A stretch of DNA of 64,000 nt from HGM04593 sp045646845 (GCA_045646845.1 JAZRLO010000008.1:1-64000); one strand, 5' to 3'; positions 9,266-18,067 are shown, numbered from the stretch's first letter. Program-made: numbers and translations. Notes: a model not told the origin generated them from the letters alone.

Positions 9266-9393
9266 TAAATCCTTTGATTTTTGTGTTAGTATTTTCTCCC
9301 TTATTGTTATCTCGTAATTGTTACTGAAAGAGATTTTAAAACAATTTCACAGGTATAATAACTACATACCAAGATGTTGCTGATACTACAACA

Positions 9394-9960
9394 GTGGAGA
9401 GTGTGTTGGATATTTGTGAGTCTTTTGGCAAGCCCTATGTGTTTGGTGGTTTCTGGGACGACGACATTAGTGATGACAAAGTGCGAGAGATTGTTACAGC
9501 CTTGCACAAGAATGGTTATTTGGCGGGTGCTGCTTATGCTAATACTCTTGCCATAAGACGTTTGGCCGGGCTTGGCGTTGATATGTTTGCTTCAATGGCA
9601 GATGTTAACCTGTTTGATGCGGGAAATGTGAACAATGTTTTCTCTTTTGATAAATTCGATGTTGAATTTGGCAATGTCGCACTTGAGAATGGTGTAGCAA
9701 ATATGTCGCAGGGTGCAGTGTTAAGTCTTTCGGATGCTGCCTTTGAAAATAATCACGGCAAGGTGCTGGTTAGTCTGCTGTTTGATGGTGAACTGAATGT
9801 GATGTTCGGAAATATCAAGGCTTATACGGTTGCGAGTGACGGTACGGAGTGGATTACTATGGCGCGTGTAATTGGGCGCAACGAAAAGGTGCTTGCCTTG
9901 ACTGCGCAGACTGATACGGTAATTAAGGGTGTTAAGGTGTTAAGTTCGGTGGTGATATAA
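9394..9960 (+). CDS. Probable 5'-truncated gene, GDPD-like remnant
   Basis: The reading frame opens just upstream of a GTG at 9394 (after a stop near 9326) and already reads like the inside of a protein: ITTYQDVADTTTVESVLDIC, then GKPYVFGGFW. The middle (KNGYLAGAAYANTLAIRRLAGLGVDMFASM) resembles the last strands of a TIM barrel of the glycerophosphodiester phosphodiesterase type. A small beta-rich C-terminal region follows. No ATG, signal peptide, ribosome site or N-terminal catalytic half is visible, so I read it as the 3' part of a broken gene. It is the only plus-strand gene inside the capsule locus and points toward the next operon. The GDPD assignment is tentative. Confidence 0.45.
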   Translation: MESVLDICESFGKPYVFGGFWDDDISDDKVREIVTALHKNGYLAGAAYANTLAIRRLAGLGVDMFASMADVNLFDAGNVNNVFSFDKFDVEFGNVALENGVANMSQGAVLSLSDAAFENNHGKVLVSLLFDGELNVMFGNIKAYTVASDGTEWITMARVIGRNEKVLALTAQTDTVIKGVKVLSSVVI

Positions 9961-9992
9961 AGGAAGGTGTTCTTTTAAAACTATTACAATAA

Positions 9993-10048
9993 AAAGAAAC
10001 TCTTGCTGTTGTCAATAATTAAAGACTCTTGCAAGAGTTTCTTTTTTT
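9993..10048. terminator. Terminator between convergent genes
   Basis: AAAGAAACTCTTGC and its perfect complement are separated by about 24 bases, with A-rich sequence on the left and T7 on the right. It can serve the GDPD-like remnant and the minus-strand acyltransferase operon ending at 10080. Confidence 0.7.
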
Positions 10049-10079
10049 ATAATCACTATGCTCATATGCTGCTTGTGGT

Positions 10080-11084
10080 TTATAAATGTGGCGCGGTCAA
10101 CCATCTGAAAAATTTTATTTTGCTGATAAGATATATAATGCAAATAATTGTGCAGCAATACAAAAGTATGAATGGGAACGATTGCGGTAGGTTAAAGTAT
10201 CGTATCATTGGCCGGAGTATAAAATGTATTATTAATCCGTGGTATAGATAGTAGATTATGCTGTTTTGTCCAATATTTGTCAAAAATGTACTTTGTTTAA
10301 ATGAATTTGATAAATTGTAAAAAGAAATAGTGGTTATAAATGAAAGAATTAGTATGTATATTTTATCAGGGATGTCCGAAATATTATACTGGTCGGCTCC
10401 TCGAAGAAGAATGTAACTGTTCTCGGGAAATAGATTGAGGATAATTAATGCAAGAACTCCTACAACGAAAATTATGGACATTGTGTTATTCCACATTTTG
10501 TCTGGTTGTATAATCTTCTGTTGTTTGATATAAAACCCTAACAGGAAGAATGGGAAGAAATTGAATGTTCTTTGGATTGACAGTATTCGCCCATTTGTAA
10601 TTAATCCGCAAAGGGTTGAAATCACGATTGTTATTGCCAAATAGATATAGGGTCTGTCAAGTAAACTCTTTGGAGTGAATTGTAAAAGAATTCTCCAAAA
10701 AATAAGGCTTAATAGATACCATAAAGTCCAAAATGGTGTAATGAGTGTAGTTGTGTCTATTTGCTTACTGATAATATAAATGGGACACAGGTTTAAACAT
10801 TGAAATATACATAGAGGAATGGCAATCTTTTTGATACTTTGCAGAAAGTCTCCTACGTCGCTGTTTATTTTTGTAAAATATCCCGAAATGAGTATAAACA
10901 ACGGCATATGAAACGTGTAAATAAATGTATTTAGCATTTTATTTACATTGTCTGAACCTAAATATGGTATGTGCCCCAAGATAACGAGTATAATCAGTAT
11001 TCCTTTTAAGGTGTCAAATTTCTTGTTTCTTTCTTTCTTTCTTTCTGTTATTGGGGTATTATTAGTGGAAAGAGTGTTTGTCAT
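10080..11084 (-). CDS. Acyltransferase family 3 (surface glycan O-acetyltransferase)
   Basis: A polytopic membrane enzyme of the Acyl_transf_3 (OafA/NodX-like) family, which moves an acetyl or similar group onto a sugar hydroxyl. The family start KFDTLKGILIILVILGHIP has the conserved His in the first membrane helix. FHMPLFILISGYF (about 58-70) is the second signature. About ten hydrophobic helices fill the remaining 334 residues, and there is no C-terminal SGNH domain. The gene begins four bases inside the end of the TagD-like gene, so the flippase, cytidylyltransferase and acyltransferase form one operon. Confidence 0.85.
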   Translation of the reverse strand: MTNTLSTNNTPITERKKERNKKFDTLKGILIILVILGHIPYLGSDNVNKMLNTFIYTFHMPLFILISGYFTKINSDVGDFLQSIKKIAIPLCIFQCLNLCPIYIISKQIDTTTLITPFWTLWYLLSLIFWRILLQFTPKSLLDRPYIYLAITIVISTLCGLITNGRILSIQRTFNFFPFFLLGFYIKQQKIIQPDKMWNNTMSIIFVVGVLALIILNLFPENSYILLRGADQYNISDIPDKIYILILSFITTISFYNLSNSFKQSTFLTNIGQNSIIYYLYHGLIIHFILRPMIRYFNLPQSFPFILLYCCTIICIIYLISKIKFFRWLTAPHL

Positions 11085-11491
11085 CGTGTAATAATCTTTT
11101 CTCTTAAAATTGTTGAAGATATTCCATCGGTATGGTCCAAATATACAATTTCAACTCCTAGCGGCTTGAATTGTTCTTCGAACTTGTTCCAGGCATCTGT
11201 TCCTTTCCAATCGGAGCCGACGAACATTTTGTGGAATTTGTGTGTTTCCCAAGCTGCAAATTTGTTCTTGTCTATTTGGGGGACAACTTTGTCGACATAC
11301 TTTATGGCCTCGACTATTTTACACCTGTTTTCAAATGGAATGATAGGTGTCTTGTTCTTTTCCTTTTGTACCAGTTCGTCTGTGCTTACGCCCACGATAA
11401 GAAAATCACATCGCTCTTTAGCTCTTCTTAAAATATTCAGGTGTCCGATATGAAACATATCGTATACTCCAGTTGTGTAACCTATTATCAT
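11081..11491 (-). CDS. Glycerol-3-phosphate cytidylyltransferase-like (TagD-like)
   Basis: Activates glycerol 3-phosphate or a similar polyol phosphate with CTP. The 136-residue protein is the size of a lone TagD. It shows GVYDMFHIGHLNIL with HIGH at 14-17, FLIVGVSTDEL, RCKIVEAIKYVD, GSDWKGT and TDGISSTILR (121-130, the RTxGISST-type motif). I chose the ATG at 11491; the frame runs on upstream inside the flippase gene without family similarity. It sits between the flippase (8 bases) and the acyltransferase (4-base overlap). Its product would feed the TagB/F-like transferases. The true polyol is not proven. Confidence 0.88.
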   Translation of the reverse strand: MIIGYTTGVYDMFHIGHLNILRRAKERCDFLIVGVSTDELVQKEKNKTPIIPFENRCKIVEAIKYVDKVVPQIDKNKFAAWETHKFHKMFVGSDWKGTDAWNKFEEQFKPLGVEIVYLDHTDGISSTILREKIITR

Positions 11492-11499
11492 AGCTCTAA

Positions 11500-13044
11500 T
11501 TATTTGTTTGTTGTTTTTCTGATTTTTGATTTCACAAAATTGCCTAGAATGCTTTTTTCGGCTTTGCTTAATCCTGCTACATAGGTGCAGATTGCAGTAG
11601 ACAGCAGTGAGACAAATACAATTAGTATGAATCTTGCTATTCCTGCATTCAAGCATAGGCGGAGCGTTAATGGTATAATGATACCTATTGCTGCAACCTT
11701 TATAAATGGGTAGAGAACCTTCTCGGTATATGCCTTATATGAAAACTCCGGTACTATTTTTTTTAGTATGATTATTGCAACAAGTTGTCTGATGCAATCT
11801 AGTAAAATTATTACAATAAAGGCTGTTTCTGGTATTTCAAATAAAAACAGACCAACTGATACGAAAATTATAGTAGAAAGGCTTATCACTCCTCCAGAAA
11901 GCTGATATGCTTTCATTATGCCCGATGCATGCACTACGCCGGATGTGCAACTGTTCAGGTTGTTTAAATATGAATCAATGATTACAAGAATGATGATAGT
12001 GCCTGTGTGGGGAGGAATGTTGTTGCCAAGCCAAATGTTAAGGATGAAATCTATTTCTAGCATTACGGGCAATGATATGAATAACAAGAATAGACAGGTT
12101 GCTTTGCTAATTGTGTAAGTCAAATTTAGCGTTCTGTCAATTCTTCCTTGTGCATACGATTTCATCACTTGTGGGCGGACGGGAGTAGTGATATTTGCGA
12201 CAAAGCTTTGTAAACCGGAATTGACTTGGTTTGCAATGCCGTATGAAGCATTGATTAGAGGACCGAAAAATAGATTGAGGACAAGGCTTGTTCCCTGGTA
12301 TTTAAGCATATGCCCAAATGTTCCAAAAAGGTTCCATCCTGAAAAAGAGAGCATTCCTTTGAATAAATCCTTTTCAAAAGTGCGTTTTATCTTTATTTCC
12401 TCGAAATTCTTTTTTGCATATATTATATATGCGAGAATGTCAATTGCGGCAATAGCAGCAATTAGAAAACCATATATAATCAATTTGTCGCCTCCTAAAT
12501 ATGGTATCAAAAAAGCTGCGGCAAGTGTAAGCACAGCGTTGAGTACGCTCATTAATGCGTAAAAACCAAATCTTTCGTGTGCTGCTATTGCGGCGCTGTA
12601 GGGTACTTGGAGAATGTGCAGGACTAGCGTAAACAATGAACTTTGGAAAACCCAATTGGCGGCAAGTAATCTGTCGGCCGGTATTACCATCTTTGTGTTC
12701 AAGTACCAGGTGCCGAATATCTCGGCCGGTATGATGATGATTAGTGCAAGCAGAATTTGTATTATAAGTGCTGTGTTGTATACCTTGTTGCTGCCGCTTG
12801 TCCCGTTCTTGCCTAGCTCGAAATTGAAAAAACGTTGAATACCGTTGGCTAATGAGGTTTTTAGGAAAAGAAACATAGCAACAAAACTTGCTACAGCGTT
12901 GTATACACCATAGTCCACAACGCCTAGAGCATCGAGTATTACTCTGGATGAATAGAATGTAATGCCTAAAACAATTACCATTCGTATTCCCATAAATAGT
13001 GTATTATTCGCTATGCGCTTGTTGTCTTGTGAGTTGTCGCTCAT
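11500..13044 (-). CDS. Wzx-type polysaccharide flippase (MATE/MOP superfamily)
   Basis: A 514-residue polytopic protein that should flip the lipid-linked repeat unit across the inner membrane. The start MSDNSQDNKRIANNTLFMGIR is the usual N-terminus of Bacteroidales Wzx proteins, so I use the ATG at 13044. The frame remains open upstream to 13188, but that part is repeat-rich and lacks family character. About twelve to fourteen hydrophobic helices follow, including SSRVILDALGVVDYGVYNAV, typical of the PST family. It is the first gene of the flippase, cytidylyltransferase, acyltransferase operon. Confidence 0.88.
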   Translation of the reverse strand: MSDNSQDNKRIANNTLFMGIRMVIVLGITFYSSRVILDALGVVDYGVYNAVASFVAMFLFLKTSLANGIQRFFNFELGKNGTSGSNKVYNTALIIQILLALIIIIPAEIFGTWYLNTKMVIPADRLLAANWVFQSSLFTLVLHILQVPYSAAIAAHERFGFYALMSVLNAVLTLAAAFLIPYLGGDKLIIYGFLIAAIAAIDILAYIIYAKKNFEEIKIKRTFEKDLFKGMLSFSGWNLFGTFGHMLKYQGTSLVLNLFFGPLINASYGIANQVNSGLQSFVANITTPVRPQVMKSYAQGRIDRTLNLTYTISKATCLFLLFISLPVMLEIDFILNIWLGNNIPPHTGTIIILVIIDSYLNNLNSCTSGVVHASGIMKAYQLSGGVISLSTIIFVSVGLFLFEIPETAFIVIILLDCIRQLVAIIILKKIVPEFSYKAYTEKVLYPFIKVAAIGIIIPLTLRLCLNAGIARFILIVFVSLLSTAICTYVAGLSKAEKSILGNFVKSKIRKTTNK

Positions 13045-13183
13045 ATGTTTATTGAATAGGTTTGCTATTTGTTTTTCTTTTCCTCTCTTTTTGTTGAATG
13101 TAGCCGGCAGGGTGGTTGTGATACCCCAATAGTGCTTTATCTTTTTTTTGGGGCGGTGCACAAATTCAAAGTGCATCTTTCCC

Positions 13184-13353
13184 ATCAATTGTCGTTTTTT
13201 CTTCTTTTTGTCCCCATAGGCTCAACCAAGAGCCTATGGGGTGGGAAAAATCCCTGGTGTTTTTTGTGGTGGTATGTTCTTTTAGGTGAAAACGGAAAAG
13301 TGAAAACGGAAAGGTTTTAGGTGAAAACTTTTGGTCTTTCTTTTTCCTTGTTT
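13184..13353. repeat. Direct repeat copy A flanking the AAA-ATPase gene
   Basis: About 170 bases that recur, with small indels, at 15046-15202. Both contain a hairpin built on CCCATAGG/CCTATGGG, the phrase GTGTTTTTTGTGGTGGTATG, and a GGTGAAAACGGAAAAGTGAA block. Confidence 0.8.
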
Positions 13354-13415
13354 AAATATTCTGCGTATCACTTAGCAAAGGCTCTAAGACCGTTGCACAA
13401 TGATATCGGTGGCTC

Positions 13416-14963
13416 TTATTGTTGTTCTATTATCCAGTTTTCTATATTGCGTGTGTCTCTTGAAACGTTTGCTCCAATTTTTATTATTGTCCTGTTGTTC
13501 TGCTCAAATGGGAGTGAGTACTCCTTGTTGTTTATCTGTTCCATTGCCTGTTGCGCAGTGCCCCCGAACTTGAGTTCTATTATATAAAGGTACTTTTCGG
13601 TTCCTACGAGCAGGTCAATGCGTCCGTTGATGGTGCGGTACTCGGCCTGTACATACAACCCCATGAGTTTGGTGATGATGTACATGACATTCTGGTAATG
13701 GTTCTCCAGTTCCTTTACCAATTCATAGGGAGTACCAGCCATCAAACTCTGCAACTGATGCATGAAGTCATCGGCATTGCCTCCTCTTACGCTTGTTACA
13801 AATTTACTTATGATGGTTTGCGCCTGCTTCTCCTTGACTTTTGAATAGAACGGCAATAGGAAATTGATAAACCCGGCTTTAACTTCTTCGTTGGGGTAAT
13901 TGAGTGTGTAAAGACCAAATTCTGTATCATAATCAACAATGGTGAGGTAGCCGCTTTGGTAGAGTACTGGTATGGGGTCTATGTCATCGACATGTATGCT
14001 GTTCAACTGGTCTTCGCTGGCTACATAGTCTGTAAGTTCCTCAATGTTGAAGTCGGCCTTCTTGATGAGCTCTACAAGGTAGGTGGGTGTGCCGGTGTTG
14101 AACCAGTAGCTGCCGTATCGTTTCTCGTTCAGTGTCCATAGGATACTGAATGGGTTATATATGCCATCGGTAGAGTGGCTGAAGTGGTAACCATCGTAGT
14201 TGCGCTTTAGTGTGGCATACGCTTCGTCCTTTGTCTGGCTGTTGCCATCGGCCAGCAATTGTATCTCGCTGTCGAATACATTGTGCAGTTCCTCTTCCGT
14301 TATTCCACAGATGTTGTGGAAACGTGGGCTCATTGAAATATCGTTAAGGTTGTTGAGGTCGCTGAATACGCTTACCTTGCCGAACTTAGTTACTCCGGTG
14401 AGGAGCGCGAACTTGAGGTCGGCATCGGCACTCTTGAGCACTCCGTAGAATGCTTTGAGTGTGTTGCGGAACTCGTTTTGCAGCACCGGATTACCAATAG
14501 CCTGCAGAATGGGTTTGTCATACTCATCGATGAGCACAACAGCATTGCGCCCTGTCTTGAGCTTTGCAGCGCGGATAACGGCGCGGAAGCGTCCCTCAAT
14601 GCTGGTATCAACCGGCTTGCTATCGTATAAAGTCTCGTAGTTATAGAGCTGTGCATTGAGTATGTCGTAAAGGTCCTCAATCTTGTCGAACTTTTTCGCA
14701 TTCAAATCCAAATGCAGCACCGGGTATTCGAACCAGTCTTTTTCGAGTTGTTCAATGGCCAGGCCTTTGAACAGTTCTTTCTTGCCGGTGAAGTATGCTT
14801 CCAACGTTGATAGCAACAGACTTTTTCCGAACCTTCTGGGGCGGCTAAGGAAATAGACGCTTCCCTCTTTTACAAGCTTGTAAATGAGGGCTGTTTTGTC
14901 CACATATACGAATCCTTCGTTCCTCAGGTTCTCGAAATTCTGTTTGCCTATTGGGTATATCAT
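13416..14963 (-). CDS. AAA-ATPase-like / PD-(D/E)XK nuclease-superfamily protein
   Basis: A full-length member (515 residues) of the large Bacteroidetes family with an N-terminal AAA-ATPase-like domain and a C-terminal PDDEXK_9 domain. The start MIYPIGKQNFENLRNEGFVYVDKT is standard. SRPRRFGKSLLLSTL (40-54) is the variant Walker A loop, and NAVVLIDEYDKPIL (about 139-152) is the Walker B. Near the C-terminus GRIDLLVGTEKYLYIIELKF provides the D...ExK nuclease triad. The function of the family is unknown; many paralogues per genome are common, often in variable regions. Here it stands alone between two direct repeats, which suggests insertion into the capsule locus. Confidence 0.87.
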   Translation of the reverse strand: MIYPIGKQNFENLRNEGFVYVDKTALIYKLVKEGSVYFLSRPRRFGKSLLLSTLEAYFTGKKELFKGLAIEQLEKDWFEYPVLHLDLNAKKFDKIEDLYDILNAQLYNYETLYDSKPVDTSIEGRFRAVIRAAKLKTGRNAVVLIDEYDKPILQAIGNPVLQNEFRNTLKAFYGVLKSADADLKFALLTGVTKFGKVSVFSDLNNLNDISMSPRFHNICGITEEELHNVFDSEIQLLADGNSQTKDEAYATLKRNYDGYHFSHSTDGIYNPFSILWTLNEKRYGSYWFNTGTPTYLVELIKKADFNIEELTDYVASEDQLNSIHVDDIDPIPVLYQSGYLTIVDYDTEFGLYTLNYPNEEVKAGFINFLLPFYSKVKEKQAQTIISKFVTSVRGGNADDFMHQLQSLMAGTPYELVKELENHYQNVMYIITKLMGLYVQAEYRTINGRIDLLVGTEKYLYIIELKFGGTAQQAMEQINNKEYSLPFEQNNRTIIKIGANVSRDTRNIENWIIEQQ

Positions 14964-15045
14964 ATTGCTTCTGTGAGGGTTGAAATGTGTCGGTTTGTTC
15001 TTTTCTTTACAGTGCCAAAGGGTTAAACTCCGGTTGTTGTTTCTC

Positions 15046-15202
15046 TATCAAGTGTCGTTTTATTTCTGCTTTTGCTCCCATAGGCCCGGTCAAGAGCCTA
15101 TGGGACGGGAAATTCCCGTGTTTTTTGTGGTGGTATGTTTTTTAGGTGAAAACGGAAAAGTGAAAGGTGAAAACTTTTGGTCTTTCATTTTTCCTTTTGT
15201 TT
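15046..15202. repeat. Direct repeat copy B flanking the AAA-ATPase gene
   Basis: The partner of 13184-13353 in the same orientation, lacking about 20 bases in the GTGAAAACGG tract. Together the copies bracket the AAA-ATPase gene. Confidence 0.8.
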
Positions 15203-15247
15203 GTTCTTCTGTTTTTGAGCTCGTTTTTTTAATGTTTATTCAATTTT

Positions 15248-15278
15248 GAGATTCCTCGCTCTGCGGCTCTGAATGACA
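15248..15278. repeat. Dispersed TGTCATTC...GAATCT element
   Basis: The minus strand reads TGTCATTCAGAG...GAGGAATCTC. Related copies lie near 38905, 40460, 41580 and 63217, always between genes or at gene edges. Confidence 0.65.
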
Positions 15279-15596
15279 AAATTTTCAGTCCATTTTCAGA
15301 CCTCGGAATTCTTATTGAACGTTAAACGGGGTTGCTTTGTTCTTTGTATAAAAAACCTTCAGGTACAATTCTTTACAAAGATAGGTAAAATGATTCAAAA
15401 ATGCCAATTTATATAAATAAATTGCTATGTTTTTTGTGAATTTTACAAATTCTTCTCTGTGGCATACCGGGGTTGCCCGGAATGTAGTGCTCAGTTGCCA
15501 ATTCCTGCGGTGTGGCTTGCGAGCTCGTTTCGGGAAATAAAACATAGGGAGCAGGCTTTTCGGCCTGTTCCTTACGTGTAACGGTGTACTGTATGG

Positions 15597-15851
15597 TCAG
15601 TTCTTGTAGTCGATGCCGTCTTCGGCTGCCATGGGGGTGATTTGCTCCGGTCCTTCTCCGTAGCAGCGCATCTCCTGTTGTCTCAGTCTGGCTTTTACGC
15701 TGTTGCGCAGGTCTATGAATTCCTGTGCTTCTTCCTCGTCGAATACATCACGGATTTCTTCATCGGTGTATGCGAGTGCTGCGGCCGCACCTGCGAGCAT
15801 GTCTATGAGTACTTCAGGGTCTCTGAGTCTTCTTTTGATTTTTTCGTCCAT
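15597..15851 (-). CDS. Small acidic protein of unknown function
   Basis: 84 residues, beginning MDEKIKRRLRDPEVLIDMLA. It is mostly helical and acidic in the middle (DEEIRDVFDEEEAQEFIDLR). No domain is recognised and there is no signal peptide. It is the last of three minus-strand genes that start with an ECF sigma factor, 62 bases after the 91-residue protein. The arrangement suggests a role tied to the sigma factor, perhaps as a partner, but it lacks the zinc-finger or membrane segment of known anti-sigma factors. Codon use is normal and the frame is well bounded, so I consider it real. Confidence 0.65.
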   Translation of the reverse strand: MDEKIKRRLRDPEVLIDMLAGAAAALAYTDEEIRDVFDEEEAQEFIDLRNSVKARLRQQEMRCYGEGPEQITPMAAEDGIDYKN

Positions 15852-15913
15852 TTGCTTTTGTTTTCTATTGTTTTTTTTGCGGTAGTTTGTGGTGGAGTTG
15901 CCGGTTTGTCTCT

Positions 15914-16189
15914 TTATCTGGTTTTTAACTTTTTTGTCTTTACACGGTGTTTCCTGCGCGATTCGTCGAGGTTGAATATGTGCTGCATTACATATGTTGC
16001 TGCAGCTGTGAATTTATGAAGGCCGAAGCTCTTCAGTAGTCTTGCGTGTTCTCTCCTCTCTTCTTCGGTCACCTCCTGCATTGTTACAAAGTAGTAGTCG
16101 AGAATCTGTCTTATTCCAATCCCCTCGAAGAACAGTTCCGTGACGGGTGTTCCGGTTGTAGTGTCGTTCGTGTGGCTCTCTGTCTGCAT
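15914..16189 (-). CDS. Small protein of unknown function
   Basis: 91 residues. A polar N-terminus (MQTESHTNDTTTG) is followed by a helical region (IRQILDYYFVTMQEVTEEER, then LLKSFGLHKFTAAATYVMQH) and a basic tail (RRKHRVKTKKLKTR). No signal peptide or known domain is visible. It lies between the ECF sigma gene and the 84-residue protein on the same strand, with gaps of 92 and 62 bases. The basic tail could bind nucleic acid, but that is a guess. The conserved-looking helical core argues for a real gene. Confidence 0.6.
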   Translation of the reverse strand: MQTESHTNDTTTGTPVTELFFEGIGIRQILDYYFVTMQEVTEEERREHARLLKSFGLHKFTAAATYVMQHIFNLDESRRKHRVKTKKLKTR

Positions 16190-16281
16190 CGCATGTAGTT
16201 TGTATTCTGCAAAAATACAAATCTATTTGTTATTTCCTTTCTCTTTGCCCCGAATTATCATTTTTTATCATTTCATCGGGC

Positions 16282-16785
16282 TTATAGCCGGAACTCTTTG
16301 AGTTCTTTCTGCAGTATCAGGCGCGAAGCGTGAATGTGGTTCTTTACCGTGCATAGGGGTACCCTGTGCAGTTCTGCAATTTCGTTGTATCTGTAGCCTG
16401 CGATGTGCATCCTGAACATTGAACGGCAACTGTCGGGGAGTCTGCTTATAGCATCGTATATCCTGCCGATGTCGTAGTGGTTGACTATATCCTGTGTGTC
16501 GGCTCCTTCGCCGGCTGTGAAGTTTGTCTCCTGAATCTTCTCTATCAGTTCGCGCTCAAAGTTGTTTCTCTTGTGTGCATTGATGAAGGTGCGGTACATG
16601 ATGGTAAATGTCCAGCCTTTGAAATTCTTCTTTTCCTTGAAGGTGTGGAGCTTGTAGAGTGCTTTGAGTGTCGTTTCCTGCAAGAGGTCGTCGGCTTTCT
16701 CTTTGTCCAGCGTCAGACTGTATGCGTAGTATTTGAGATGCGGCTGCATCTCGACGATTTCTTTTGCCAGTTCTTCCGTTTCCAA
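16282..16785 (-). CDS. ECF-family RNA polymerase sigma factor
   Basis: 167 residues with the two ECF domains. Region 2 covers about residues 8-75 (YAYSLTLDKEKADDLLQETTLKAL, then FKGWTFTIMYRTFIN, the -10 recognition part). Region 4 covers about 108-160 (RLPDSCRSMFRMHIAGYRYNEIAELH, then CTVKNHIHASR, the helix-turn-helix). It redirects RNA polymerase to a set of promoters. No typical anti-sigma factor with a FecR domain or zinc finger is adjacent; two small unknown genes follow instead. Its position inside the capsule locus makes the surrounding operons candidate targets, though they carry ordinary housekeeping-type promoters. Confidence 0.9.
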   Translation of the reverse strand: METEELAKEIVEMQPHLKYYAYSLTLDKEKADDLLQETTLKALYKLHTFKEKKNFKGWTFTIMYRTFINAHKRNNFERELIEKIQETNFTAGEGADTQDIVNHYDIGRIYDAISRLPDSCRSMFRMHIAGYRYNEIAELHRVPLCTVKNHIHASRLILQKELKEFRL

Positions 16786-16914
16786 TTCTGTTGTGTTTAT
16801 GTGGTCTGAATTTTGCTTTGTGTAAATAAAACAAATGGAGCGGAATTTTGTTTAAAGGGGATTTCGGGTTTTGTAATATTTGATGCTGTCATGCCGCATC
16901 GCGGCAGTGTCGGC

Positions 16915-18030
16915 TCATATGCCAAGCTCCACGGCAAGGCGTTCGGCGGAATGGCTGTCGCAGTATGTGTTGAAGAGAGCTAGATGCTCCTCTTTGAGCG
17001 CGTCAGGCTGTGAAATGAACGCTGTGAGCTTGTCGTATGTGTCAATGATGGTTCCGGGCAACTTTTCCTCTATTCTGTCGATAGTAAAGCCGCGCGATTC
17101 CCTGTATTGGGTAATGTCGTCCATTACAAAACCTATGGGGCGTTTCAGTATGCAGTAGTCTATCCATACTGAACTGTAGTCGGTGAGCAGATAGTCGCAG
17201 GCGCCGAGTAGGGGGTAAAGCTGCTCTGTGAAATCCTGAGGTTTTATTATCAGCAGATTTCTGAATTCCCCGAAATCGACTTTTTGGAGCGCGTCCATCG
17301 GGTGAAGTTTCACGATAAGAAGGCGTTTTTCTTTGTGCAACCAGTTGTCGAGCCGTGTAAGTTCTTCCATTCCCAGAAACGATATTCCGTTGTCGTTGTA
17401 TGTGCCGTCGCTCCTGATGTCCCCTATGATTGAACAGCGGTAGGTGGGTAGCCATATTCCTATGGAGTTGTAGCTCGCGGTGTCGATATTCCTCGCTTTG
17501 AAGAACGTGGTAGGGCTGAACAGCATGTCGTTGCGCGGCTGTCCTGTATGTAGCGTGTGTTTTATGTCTATATTGTTAAAAGATTTTGACATTATGTCTT
17601 GAAAGAACGGGCTTGTGGCTATAAGGTAGTCGGCTCGTGTGGGGTCTGTGCCCCCTCCGTTCTTGTCCATAAGGCCTATTACTTTCAAAGGCATTCCATG
17701 CCATAAATTTACGATTTTGTCCTTGCTGCGCAGGTGAACGAAGCTATAAAGGCCATGTGTGAAGAATACGTTCCTGGCGCGCGCAAAATAATAAAAAGAT
17801 AATAATGAATATTTTTTACAAGCATTTACGCCCGGGAACTTCTTCAACGACTCGGGGTTTTCGAAGATCCATATGTATTTGCATCTGTCGCTGTGTTTCT
17901 CCTTCAGGTAACGGTACATGGCATACGAGTTGTCGCTGAAGTCGGGGTAACTGGCAAAGACGAAAATACTTTCCGACCTTGGGATGAGGTTGGAAAGCAG
18001 TGATATTATGGCGTGAAGGATTTTTTTCAT
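16915..18030 (-). CDS. CDP-glycerol glycerophosphotransferase family protein (TagB/TagF-like), second copy
   Basis: 371 residues with the family signature: VNLWHGMPLK (107-116), IWLPTYR (192-198), VKLHPMD (240-246) and LTDYSSVWIDY (282-292). It is distant in sequence from the protein encoded at 7967-9145, so the two probably act at different steps, for example a primer enzyme versus a polymerase or branch enzyme. The N-terminus has a short amphipathic stretch (ILHAIISLLSNLIP) suited to membrane contact. It has its own strong promoter and lies downstream of the terminator that ends the CDP-polyol operon. Donor identity is inferred. Confidence 0.88.
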   Translation of the reverse strand: MKKILHAIISLLSNLIPRSESIFVFASYPDFSDNSYAMYRYLKEKHSDRCKYIWIFENPESLKKFPGVNACKKYSLLSFYYFARARNVFFTHGLYSFVHLRSKDKIVNLWHGMPLKVIGLMDKNGGGTDPTRADYLIATSPFFQDIMSKSFNNIDIKHTLHTGQPRNDMLFSPTTFFKARNIDTASYNSIGIWLPTYRCSIIGDIRSDGTYNDNGISFLGMEELTRLDNWLHKEKRLLIVKLHPMDALQKVDFGEFRNLLIIKPQDFTEQLYPLLGACDYLLTDYSSVWIDYCILKRPIGFVMDDITQYRESRGFTIDRIEEKLPGTIIDTYDKLTAFISQPDALKEEHLALFNTYCDSHSAERLAVELGI

Positions 18031-18067
18031 GGTTTATCGGTGCGGACGTGGTGGGTACTGCCGTTCA

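Larger units (their letters stand above)
14964..15596. other. Gene-poor stretch carrying repeats
   Basis: About 630 bases without a convincing gene. It contains direct repeat copy B (15046-15202) and a TGTCATTC-type element (15248-15278). An AT-rich part near 15350-15460 follows. A minus-strand frame at 15312-15545 has no protein-like character. Confidence 0.6.

Noticed and set aside
11492..11656. Longer N-terminus for the TagD-like protein
   Set aside because: The 55 extra codons lie inside the flippase gene; TagD proteins begin directly with the first beta strand found at 11491.
13045..13188. Longer N-terminus for the flippase
   Set aside because: The extra 48 codons overlap a direct repeat, begin with a non-ATG codon and lack family similarity, whereas the ATG at 13044 gives a typical Wzx start.
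15312..15545. Minus-strand frame of 77 codons
   Set aside because: Residue order is not protein-like, no ribosome site, lies in repeat-bearing AT-rich sequence.
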